64,000 nt of DNA, from the NCBI GenBank assembly GCA_022497145.1, contig MU385925.1, positions 105,087 to 169,086 of the forward strand. The letters run 5' to 3'. This DNA comes from Rostrohypoxylon terebratum (taxonomy: Eukaryota > Ascomycota > Sordariomycetes > Xylariales > Hypoxylaceae). Below are positions 54,809 to 64,000 of this stretch, one piece after another. The position numbers were made by a program, and so were the translations under genes. Position 1 is the stretch's first letter. Each line of letters begins with the position of its first letter. The notes below the pieces were generated by a model. That model worked only from the letters and a program-made list of their open reading frames with translations. It was not told the origin of the DNA and made no database searches.

Positions 54809-57242
54809 TCATGATGTCCCATTTCCCATTAATGCCTGGAGTATGGCATTTATGAAGTCAGAAGCTGTCGCCACGATCTACATGGGAGAAAAGTTAGCTC
54901 ATGGGATTTTTTTCCGCTCAGTGAATGGATTGGAAACTTACCGGTGTAGCGTCGCCTATTAATTCCGTCGTTTGGGAGATGAAAGCGGCCGATAATAGAT
55001 TTTCCGCATTACCCAACAAGGTTAATATTCCCTTTACAGATGTCGGCGTAATCAGAGGTGTGACCTGGTCGACAATGCCTTGGATATCGATCTTGTCTAG
55101 CGCGCCGAGGAGAGGCTTGACAGCACTGATAAGGCCAGTAAAGTCAATTCCGCTCAACGTGCTGAGCAGCGGCTTGACTTGGTTTATCAGGCTCGAGATG
55201 TCAATCTGTCCAAGGGCACCAACGAGCGGTGCCGCGCCATCTATGATGGTGTGGGTCTCGTTGACAAATTGGCTTGTGAGCAAGGACTCGGCATTGTCAA
55301 CGAGTCCGAGGATGCCGTGAACAGAGTTGGGTGTAAGCAATGGGGCAATCGCATCAAAGATGCCCTTGATGTCGATATCTCCCAGGGAGTTGAGAATAGG
55401 GGTTATTTGTTTGATCAGACCGTCGAGATTAATACCACCTAGAGCATTGAGGATAGGCTCTACCTTCTTGATGAGACTTGCTAAATCAATCTGTCCTAGC
55501 TCATTGAGGAGTGGGGTAACTTGTTTGATCAAGCCTGCAAGATCGATTTGGCTGATGGTAGTCAGGATGGGCTCTATCTGCTTCACTAGGCCGCTTATGT
55601 CGACTTGCCCCAACTCGTTGAGTATCGGCGCAATCTGTTTGATCAATCCTGCGATGTCGACTTGACTAAGGGCAGTTAATATGGGCTCTATTTGCTTCAC
55701 AAGACCGCTTATATCGATTTGTCCGAGGGCATTCAAGATCGGCGTGATTTGTTTGACTAGGCCAGCGATGTCGATTTGGCTCACGGCGTCCAAGAGAGGC
55801 TCCACCTTATCGACAAGTCCGGCTATATCGACCTTGCTCAAAGAGTTTAGTAGCGGCTCTATTTGATTAATGAGGCCTTCCAAGTCGAGTTTCCCAACGG
55901 CGGCTATCAAGGGAACGGCACCAGATATCAACGTCTGTGTTTGATCAACAAATTGGCTAGTCAGCAGATCCTCGGCATTAGTTAAGAGTCCGACAATGCC
56001 CTTGACTGAGTCGGCTGTCAGTAGTGGTTCGACAGCGGACAGGATGCCCTGTATATCAATCTTGCTGAGGGTATCTAGCAGTGGTTTGATCTGTTTGACA
56101 AGGCCTTGTAAGTCGATGTCGCCCAGACTTGAGAGCAGGGGTCCAGCTGATGAGATAAGAGACTTGGTTTCATCCACGAAGTCCTTTGTCAAGAGGTCTT
56201 CAGCGTTCCCTAAAAGTCCTATTATGCCCTTGATAGAGTCTGATGTTAATAAGGGGCTGATGGCTTCGAACAAGCCCTTGAGATCCAACTGGCCAAGCTC
56301 GTTCAGAATGGGCGTAATCTGGTTGATGAGGCTTTTCAGGTCGATGTTCTTGAGACTGTCGAGAAGAGGGCCCGCTCCAGAAATTAAAGACTTGGTGTCG
56401 TCGACGAAATCCGATGTTAGAAGGTTCTCGGCATTTCCTAACAGACCAACAATTCCTTTAATGGAATCCGCCGTTAGAAGTGGGGCGATGGCGTCGAGAA
56501 TGCCTTGAAGATCAATCTTTCCAAGACTGTCGATGAGCGGCTGTACACTAGAAAGCAGTGTCTTGAGCGAGTCGACCGTGTCCTTGGTCAAGAGGCTTTC
56601 GGCATTGGTTAACAGAGTTACGACACCCTTGATGGCATCCGGCTGCATCAGTGGTGATAGAGCGCTCAATATGCCTTTGATGTCGATACCCTCGATCTCT
56701 TCGATAATGCTCTTGAGATCTAGCGTCGAGATCAAGTCTACAACGGGCTCAACCTTCGTAAGAACACTCCTGGCGATGGTGGGGATTGGCGGTTGGAGCG
56801 TCGCAGCTAGGTACACCATAGCATCGTGTAGAGCTTGCAAGAACTCCGCGGTGAGAAGTGATTCTATAGCTTTGAGAAGACTTCCTATGTCACCCAGGCT
56901 TGAAAGGAGCGAAGTCAAACCTTCGATGGCTTGACCCAAATCTCCTAGCCCTGAGAGATCTCCAAGATCAAGCCCACTGTTTGATGAGGACGAGGAACTA
57001 GAGCTTGAACTGGAGCCGGTGCTGTTGCCAGCTCGTGGGTAAATAGGAACCTTCTGTTGCTGGACTTGGTTTCTTCTGAGTAGCCCATTGAGCTCGGTGA
57101 GAGCATCTGTAAGGTCAGATCGAGGTACCAATGCCAGGTTATGCTTTGCGAGAATAGCATCCAGATCCAATTCTGGCGTCGATTCTGCAGCAACAAAGCT
57201 GACCGGCGCCAGGGCCGCTATGAAGAGTTTGGAAAACAGCAT
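54809..57242 (-). CDS. Secreted protein made of 31 exact 19-residue repeats
   Basis: Exons 57242-54942 and 54877-54809 (64-nt intron, GTAAGT..GTAG) encode 789 residues. A signal peptide covers about residues 1-19 (MLFSKLFIAALAPVSFVAA). Residues 20-70 include a basic site, and an 11-serine run follows at about 77-87. From residue 186 to 774 the chain is 31 consecutive units of exactly 19 residues with no gap, consensus [IVL]D[IL]xGL[IV]xQ[IV]xP[IL]Lxx[LI]xx. Most units have Pro at position 12. The units are of four kinds (see findings). The last 15 residues (FINAILQALMGNGTS) lie beyond the array. Hydrophobic spacing predicts amphipathic helices broken by Pro, or a solenoid. I know no family name; surface-active, wall or interaction roles are guesses. 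The splice fits the repeat phase, since unit 31 continues across the intron, which supports the model strongly. Confidence 0.9.
54942..56687 (-). repeat. 57-bp tandem coding repeat array
   Basis: This is the DNA of the 19-residue repeats inside the secreted protein (30 full units and part of the 31st). At nucleotide level the units are imperfect; neighbouring units near 55490-55760 share most bases, pointing to more recent duplication there. The phase never slips. Confidence 0.88.
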
Positions 57243-58740
57243 GGCGACGGCTGTGGATTGGTCGTTAGGAAGGCTTCAAATGTGTCTTTGACTTGAAGCT
57301 AGAGCTTCGGTTCAGCTCGACCACGGAGTAGAGAATGGGATATGCGAACCCAAGATGGGAGGATCGAGAATATGAGCAATCATTCCCACCGATTTACTCG
57401 CATGCATCTCACTCATGTCACATGGAATTTTTGAACCATGGGCAATTGGGAGCTGGTGAGCTGGGGGGCGAGCCTCGGACGTGATTCCTTGTTTGGATTC
57501 TCGTCCATCTATTACCCACATGGGTAATGAGCTTGCCGGCGTTAGCTCTTCCTTAGCTCTATAGCTAAGTCGGCGGAACGACAGCGGCCCCAACTTCCCC
57601 AACTTCTCCACGATGCCAATTTCTAATGTGACATGGTTGCGTAGGGCACGAGCCCCCATGTAACCCATGATAGGTGGGACCGAAGCAGCGAATTTTTCTA
57701 GACGATGATTTGACAATTTAACAAGGAGGGTAACATTGTAAATACGAAATGTCTACGCTCCCACTAGCAGTTACTACACCTGCATTGAAGGTCTCACAGT
57801 GGTGCCATTTAGCTTGTTTACTTTGAATCTGATAATCTCGTCGCCGTTCGGCGTTATAAGCGGTCTATGCATGTATGTACCCTGTTATGTGTTGTTGATC
57901 ACGATCCATAGTTTCCATAATATCCACCTTTGCTTCACCTTAGGAATGCCACTTACACTGAAGAAATTTTGTTGGATTCTAAGACGAACACATCGTACAC
58001 ATGTGCTCCATTTCTTTTTTTCTCTCCTTACCCATCAATCTTCCAACAGTTTTTCGTGCCACGAGCTGACTGGCTCTTCCCCAGTTACCCCAGGTCTGAA
58101 TTGAGCGATCACGACCAAATTACCCTATCAAAACCCCGCCGATATATCGACTATTGGATGCCTTTCGGGCAGCGTATTCGGATTGGGAATCAAGTAGGTA
58201 AATCTATTTCCATATTAGGAAGGACGGATATGACTTGACATCATCCCACTCGGACGTTATATTTTCTTCGCAGTGAAAATGAAGATCTACTGAGAGTAAT
58301 TAATGGCTGGGGTTGTACTATACCGAAACCCCGCAAGACTAACATCTTATTTCTCAGCGGTAATGTGCGTGACCCTCGCGAAAACCAGTAAGAATCCTTG
58401 AAAAAATCGAAGCTGACCATCCCCCTGCCATATTCTATGACCAAAAAACCAGGGCCAGGGCACAGACGGAGATGGATCGATACGCGGAAGAGACAACAGC
58501 GCACGAGGGGTATACGATATGTATGTGGCTGCAATGCGGTGCATATTGAGCAAGACTCGGTGCCCTGGTCATCGTTGCAAGCCGACGTGGTAGTTGACTT
58601 CCGGCACATTGGATACACATGTGACAACCCCGTTCGCGCAGAAGTCCAATTCCTCGCCCTGATTTTAGTCAAGAAATACCCAGGTGTATATCCTTCTATC
58701 TCTTGCCATTCAAGGACCGTTCAGTCAAAACAAAGTGATC
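57243..58740. other. Divergent intergenic, 1.5 kb
   Basis: Divergent spacer between the repeat-protein gene (-) and the DUF3712 gene (+), so it may hold both promoters. It has no supported gene: the frames at 57312-57716, 57799-58238 and 58241-58672 lack coding character. Confidence 0.5.
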
Positions 58741-60149
58741 ATGACGTCCGCCTTTAGAGAAGACCGATCTCACTTTGAGGCCAACAGTCCTACGACCTCT
58801 GTACACGGTGGTCGAGGCGATGATGGCGAAGGAACGTCGGAAGCGCCGGCGAGACAGAGCGGCGATGCCTCCTCGGATGATCATGTTCAAGAGAAGGCGG
58901 CGGCAGTGGCTCCTCTTACTAAGAAGCAAAAGTTCAAGCGCCATTGTGGACGGTTTTGGTGGTGGTACTTGATAGGATTTGTCATTTTCCTGGCCATATT
59001 TTTACCAATTCTGTAGGTCTTCGTTTCGGTGGAGTGAATATTCCAAGCATTAACAGTCGATTCAGATTCCTGGTGATTATACCTGCCATCGTACAGCGCA
59101 TTCTCGACGACCAAACGATGCCCATTAGTGGCGGTCAGTTTTTAGCTGTATCGCCGACTTTACTCAACGTCTCTATATTCACGTCGCTCGACTCGCCATT
59201 GCCTGCTAGGATTGATCCTATGACACTACTCTTGTACAACAAGGACACGCCAACCTTTTCGCCGTTTGTCAATGTCACCCTTCCGGAATTGCATATAAAA
59301 GGGACCACGGAACTGAATATCAAGAACCAGATCGTCACGGTCACTAATGAAACTGAACTAATCTCGTGGTTCGCCAACGTCTTTGATCAGCCAACCGTGA
59401 CTTTGTCTAGTCGCGGTAGCCCAGATATCCATCTAGGTGCATTGCATACCAATGGGCATTTGGATAAGACTGTCACGGTGAATTCACTGAATAAATTAGA
59501 TGGGTTTGCCATTCAGGACCTTCAACTTTTAATGCCAGCCAAAGAGAACGGTACCAATATCCAGGGTTTTCTCAATCTACCTAATTGGGGTACTCTCGAC
59601 CTCGGTATAGGTAACCTGTCGCTCAATTTGATGTCTGGGGATCTTAGAATCGGCCTGATTACTGTCTACGACGTCTATCTTCCTCGCGGCAACAATATCA
59701 GGTACTTTAATGGCGAGCTGTTTCTCGACACGCTCTTCCAGAACATTGGGACTATTCTGTCTTCACAGGGGGATGCGCTAAGTGCCGGAAATATCCAGAT
59801 CAATGCGACGGGGAACGCCACTGTGGTCAATGGCCAGCACATCAGGTTTATTGAGACAATCCTCAATAACAGGACTGTGACATCTACCACATCAGTTGTC
59901 AAGCTAGCAAGTGACCTCATTGGCAGCTTTACCAACGGTAGTCAAGCCTCTATACCTGACGTGCTCGACGAAGTATTTGGTAATACCACACTAATTCAAG
60001 AAATTCTGGGTCATTGGAATACGACGAAGAGTAACTCTACCACGACAACAAAAAGGAACCTCTTGGCGTCTATCCCACGGAGTGTGAGGGGCAAGGGGGC
60101 TTTGAGTCTATTTAAACTAGGGATGAAGATGAGGTTAGGGAAGTTTTGA
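58741..60149 (+). CDS. DUF3712 membrane protein
   Basis: Exons 58741-59012 and 59066-60149 (53-nt intron, GTAGGT..TTCAG) give 451 residues. The intron is needed because the first exon runs into TAG. The N-terminal cytosolic 60 residues are charged and low complexity (DDGEGTSEAPARQS), followed by KKQKFKRHCGR and one transmembrane segment at about 72-97 (FWWWYLIGFVIFLAIFLPIL, continuing LVIIPAIV). The outer part, about 360 residues, is of the DUF3712 type: repeated beta-strand text like VSIFTSLDSPLPARIDPMTLLLYN, with many N-glycosylation sites (NVS, NVT, NET). This LEA-like all-beta domain is common in filamentous ascomycetes and resembles vacuolar or wall-associated proteins; its role is unknown. 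The last 50 residues are basic (RGKGALSLFKLGMKMRLGKF). Confidence 0.85.
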
Positions 60150-61073
60150 TGACAACACTCCTGGAAGAATGGTTGCTACTAACCAACCCAATGCTATAGT
60201 GAGCAAGGTTAAATGGTTAGCAACAGATTAGTATAATAATCACGTAGTTAATGTTTTAACGTTTAATGAACGATATGCGAAGTTAAGAAGATGATCAGAC
60301 CACTGGCCGCGTGATATGAATCATCTGAGAGTCCTGGAGGAGGCATTGTCTTGAGTTCAATCCCCTAAAATTCCAGGGGCGTCAAGCCCCAGACCTTACT
60401 GAACCCACTAAAGCCCCCCACTTTAGCGAGTGTTTCCTGGAGTTGTATTTACAAGGCAATACCCCTATAATTATAGGTATCTACCTAGCTACCTAGCCCT
60501 GGAGCTCTTAGCTCGATAACTGCTCGACGATAATTCAGAAATCATCATTATGTCAAATTATATAACGCCAGGTACTTGGATTCCAGATTCATAACAATTA
60601 AATTGCTATTGTGATTTAAAATGCTTGAGATAATGTTGACCATCCATACTAGAAGTACAATTATGAAGAGTTATTTCCATTGTTATCGAGCCGTCGTCGA
60701 GCTGTTGCCGGGCTATTGTTGAAGGGTGTGCTAAACAATAGGATGGATACGCTAACTTGGAGCGCTATATCTCTGGGCGCGGGGGTACCTAAATATGGGT
60801 ACCTATTGTTACAGTGGCAGAGTGGTGAGATGACCGACCGGGCTATTGTAGTGGTTAGGTCAGCCTAAATCTCTCACTTCCGCGGGGCACCGATCTCATC
60901 TGGTACTGGAATTTATCATTAACATTTCATTCTAATACTAATACTACGACTACGCGCTTCCAGTCATCCAATTGCAGGATCCTTCCAAAACAGATCTATT
61001 TTACATGGCCTGGCCAGGGATTGACTTTGTCCCTAGGAAATTGTTAGTGGGATTTAGTCCTTTCCATACTTGA
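60150..61073. other. Convergent spacer with degenerate repeat copy
   Basis: About 920 nt between convergent genes. The segment at about 60665-60790 resembles 48212-48316. A small inverted repeat (CTAAAG / CTTTAG, 60408-60424) is bordered by text similar to 54099-54124. No gene is seen. Confidence 0.5.
60665..60790. repeat. Degenerate repeat, copy 2
   Basis: Counterpart of the 48212-48316 copy: ATCGAGCCGTCGTCGAG.., CTGTTGCCGGGCTATTGTTG.., ACGCTAACTTGGAGCGCTA. The order of words is kept, individual bases are not. Limits are approximate. Confidence 0.4.
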
Positions 61074-62255
61074 TTAAAGGGTTGACCTACATCCGTCGAT
61101 GTCCTCCTCAACAACACGCGACTTCGTGCACTTCATCGCCGCCTCGGAAGACTGGGTCTTGAGCACATTGCAGACCGCGCCATTGCAGCGGGCATTCATG
61201 GCGCGCTGGAGAGAGTCGCCTTCCCAGCCAAAGACGTAGTCTCCATGCTGCGAGTATCCGTCCCTGTTCGCTGTTTAGGGTCGCTGCTAATACGAGAGAC
61301 ATTGTATGGAGACTTACTTGTCACCGGTGGACCAGACGAAGGGTTGTGATCCGTCCTCGGGCCATAAGTTCTTGTCATTGAAGGGTCGGGTCTGTTTCAC
61401 TAACTTAGCAGCTGTATTTTGTCTCACTGTACCCACCAGGTCGCCCAAGCGCGAAAAATCACGCTACAACACACCAGGGGAAATAAAAGAACTCATGTCA
61501 CTTACGTCCCACATAACCTCGAGCATGACCTGCGGGATCTTCACCGGGTGAGTCGCGGGGCAGTTTCCAGCAGCGCCAACGTCGTTCTCGGAGGATCCCT
61601 CGGGATAAGCAACGTGGGACATGTGGTCCGGGCTATCCGTGTTCACACCATCCCAGCAGGTAGGGAAGGTGATGACCGAGCGGATACCGCCTGCGCACAT
61701 ACCCGTAGGCAAGGCCTGGCTGTCTGGGGGGCCGCAGTTGATGTTGCTGTTGTCTCCCGTCTTGGGCATGCAGCGATGGCACACCTTGCGGGCTGTACCC
61801 GGGGCAGTCGCAGCCGCATCTCCGACAAGCATCCGGAATCCGGGCTTGAAGGCGGTAACGTTCGTTCGGGCATCGGTGGCGGGAATATAATACACTGTGA
61901 TACCACCGTCGGCTCGGAGACCCTCGCTTGCGAATTGGGGCACGCGCTTGTACGTTCCGTTTCGCGCTTTGAAGAACAGGACCGCGGTCCAGTAGTTGGA
62001 AAAGTCTTCGGAGAAAGTACAGCTAGTGCACGTAGAAGATGAGGGAAGGTCGTGTGTCGCTGGGTCCATCGAGGCGTTAAAGGAGTTACCTCCGACGATC
62101 TGGTGAAGATGCGGCGATGGGATCGAGCCTGGTGTAACGAGAGGGTCCAGACGATCGACGACAAGCTGCGAGCAGCTGAACCGCATCATCGGGAACATTC
62201 CTTGGCCGAAGCCACGCTCCACGAGGAGCGCGAGGGCGAGAGCTTTCCACTGCAT
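61074..62255 (-). CDS. Secreted DUF1996 protein
   Basis: Exons 62255-61506, 61391-61318 and 61263-61074 (introns of 114 and 54 nt) give 337 residues. A short signal peptide begins MQWKALALALLVERGFGQ, with mature text MFPMMRFSCSQLVVDRLDPLVTPG, the usual opening of DUF1996 proteins. It continues HLHQIVGGNSFN, CTSCTFSEDFSNYWTAVLFFK and GGITVYYIP, with Cys-rich stretches (CHRCMPK, NINCGPP). The end is WSTGDKDGYSQHGDYVFGWEGDSLQRAMNARCNG. The domain is abundant in secreted or wall proteins of ascomycetes; its function is unknown. The start at 62255 is chosen because it places the signal peptide at the N terminus; a frame extending upstream lacks an ATG. Confidence 0.9.
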
Positions 62256-63047
62256 TTTGGGCGAATTGACTACTACCGTCAACAAGAATCCAAGGCTTGT
62301 CGTAGGAAAGTCAGGGGACCTTCGTGGTGACCGGGTTCTTAGCCCCTAAATACATGGCTCTACTACTACCTCTTCTCCTATATGCCGCCGGGCACCGTTT
62401 TTGGTCGGTTAATATCAATTTACTTGTATATTAATAGATTTAGGCTGCGGTCGATAGGACGTCGATTCGACGAATGACGTGCCGCATCGCGCCCCTCGAC
62501 TCCCAGACTTTTGAGAATTTCAAATCATCGATTGCCCCCATCGGCCTTATCTACATCTATCCATATGTATGAGCAGCTTGAGATGGTATGCATACATAGT
62601 TTTCTCGGCATTTCCGAAAGTAACTGGATGTCTAGGTGTAAATTGATTATACCAATCAACCCTCCCCTGGATCTTGGTGTCGTTATCTTACGGATTATAC
62701 ACTCAAAGCGGTTACTATAGGTAGGTGTCTTTTCTGGAAATTGCATTATGCTCAAAGAATCGTGAAGCGAGCCAGTATTACCTAACTGGGTGCCGAAATA
62801 TACGTTCTGGGTGTCCAGCAGGTTTATCACGGCGAAAGCATAACCTACGATAATTATCATCAGAGAAAAGCGACTCAAGTTTAGGTATGACTTTACATTC
62901 TGTTATAAGTACTAACTAACACCTACACCTCTACCTAAACGATATACTAGTTATCGTGATCCTAGGCAAACATACCCTGAATGCCTACGAACTATCGAGT
63001 CTATGGTCGTTTTACCCCATCATGTAGCCCGGTTAAGGAAGGATAGT
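62256..63047. other. Intergenic spacer
   Basis: About 790 nt, AT-rich, between two minus-strand genes. It is the promoter side of the DUF1996 gene and the 3' side of the partial ATPase. No gene is recognised. Confidence 0.5.
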
Positions 63048-64000
63048 TCAGGTGGAGGCCACCGCATCCGGTAAATCCTTGATGTTGAATTGCATGGCAA
63101 ATTGAACGAATGCCTGATGTGATTTCTGCGAAACGGTCGGTCGAATAATCCGGAGAGCTCTGTCAAAGTGACGAATTTCGAGACACAGCTTAGCTTTCTC
63201 CTTCGGAGAATCTCCGACGTGAGCTTTTCTCTGCTCAATCGCCCAGACCATTGCTGCCTCGCAGCACAGACTACGAATATCCGAGCCTGAATAACCCTCA
63301 GTAGCCTTTGCTAGCCCTTTCAAGTCAACAGAATGATGCAGATCTTCATCTTTCAAGAATACTCGAAGTATTTTCAGCCGGGACTCCTCGTCTGGGAGTT
63401 TAAAGAACAATTTCTGCGGGAGTCTACGAAGAAATGCTTCGTCGAGATCCGAGGGACGATTCGTTGCCGTGATCACGAAGGGGCTTTTTTCATCTCTGAC
63501 AAGCCCATCAAGACATTGCAGAAATTGAGTAAGCGCAGCCCTCTCCCAGCTTTTGTCATCGTCGCTGCGGCGGTAAAACAGAGAGTCTACCTCGTCGATG
63601 AATAGGATACACGGAAAGAACTTCGAAGCTAGCGTGACTATGATATCTCGAGTCAGTACTTAATGTACATGCAATCGATAGTTTAAATGTAAGGGAGAGG
63701 GGGCACTTAACAGGAAGCTTTGATGTACTTCTCAGTCTCTCCAATCCATTTAGATTTGATGGAGGCAGCATCTATCGCAATCATGGCCATCCCTGTTTCC
63801 TTAGCGACAGCTCGACTAAGTTCTGTCTTGCCCGTTCCTGGCGGCCCGTAAAGTAAAGCACCATCGATTCGTATATGATCAAGAAGGTGGCTTGACTTGG
63901 CATCTGGTGTGACAAGGGCTATGTAGGGCTTGGATGTGGTATCAATTCAATAATAATTCTCAAGGGTGCTAAGGTCCTTGATTCCTCTCCTCCTCAGAGT
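63048..64000 (-). CDS. AAA ATPase, partial (5' end outside window)
   Basis: Two exons are within the window: 63918-63712 and 63637-63048, separated by a 74-nt intron. The first begins after an acceptor (ATAG ending 63919), so the upstream exons and the start lie beyond or near the right edge. The ATPase domain is clear: Walker A LLYGPPGTGKTELSRAVA, the ASIKSKWIGETEKYI segment, Walker B CILFIDEVDSLF, and ITATNRPSDLDEAFLRRLP with the arginine pair, then a lid (GYSGSDIRSLCCEAAM). This is close to the Msp1/spastin-type (meiotic clade) AAA proteins that unfold or extract substrates, but the N-terminal domain that decides the substrate is missing. Near the edge, DLSTLENYY-like text is interrupted by a stop and is probably intronic. 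Confidence 0.85.

Noticed and set aside
54925..56934. Plus-strand frames across the repeat-protein gene with repeated text
   Set aside because: They mirror the 57-bp repeat on the antisense strand; their periodicity comes from the minus-strand gene, which has signal peptide and spliced end.
57312..58672. Frames in the divergent spacer
   Set aside because: No coding bias, domain or start context; the region is more plausibly promoter DNA.
61419..62042. Plus-strand frame of 207 codons
   Set aside because: It is antisense to the DUF1996 gene, whose cysteine-rich domain and spliced C terminus are clear.

Overview
The window is a 64-kb piece of a filamentous ascomycete (Pezizomycotina) genome; a Sordariomycete such as a member of the Xylariales is possible but is an inference. 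The reasons are: genes interrupted by 45-90 nt GT-AG introns with GTAAGT-like donors and CTAAC/CTGAC branch sites; a class I hydrophobin; a HET-NACHT-WD40 incompatibility-type receptor; two Dal5-type (ACS) MFS transporters; an FHIP/RAI16-like trafficking protein; and AT-rich intergenic DNA full of CCTAGGTA/ACCTACCT words. I count 19 genes or gene remnants that look intact at sequence level (one of them cut by the right edge) and 3 that appear broken. Exon structures were assembled by hand by matching donor and acceptor phase; every intact model sums to a whole number of codons.

Layout. 0-10.4 kb: a secreted Ser/Thr-rich wall-type protein (-), a class I hydrophobin (+) and a lipase_3 protein (-). 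11.9-22.1 kb: FHIP-like protein (+), F-box/ankyrin protein (-), a DUF5597/GH35-like beta-galactosidase (-), a hypothetical gene with an unresolvable splice junction (-) and a chlorophyllase-like alpha/beta hydrolase (-). 24.5-31.9 kb: an 11-exon MFS transporter (+), an EthD-domain protein (+), a coiled-coil gene interrupted by a stop (+) and a class A FAD monooxygenase (+). 33.9-41.4 kb: a large AAA ATPase (+), a dienelactone hydrolase (-), a 163-bp MITE, and an amidase with an apparent frameshift (+). 42.5-52.4 kb: a 1520-residue HET-NACHT-WD40 protein (+), an interstitial telomere-like tract, a membrane-anchored lectin-like beta-propeller protein (-) and a second ACS transporter (-). 54.8-64 kb: a secreted protein made of 31 gap-free 19-residue repeats (-), a DUF3712 membrane protein (+), a secreted DUF1996 protein (-) and a partial AAA ATPase (-) running off the right edge.

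How the genes may work together. The window is rich in surface and secreted products (hydrophobin, Ser/Thr-rich protein, lectin-like propeller, 19-residue-repeat protein, DUF3712, DUF1996). A looser set of transporter, FMO, EthD, dienelactone hydrolase and amidase genes resembles catabolic or tailoring functions, but they are separated and on both strands, so a pathway is only a guess. The most unusual object is the 19-residue repeat protein at 54809-57242, whose array has exact periodicity over 589 residues and a higher-order A-B-C-D module order that I cannot assign to a known repeat family.
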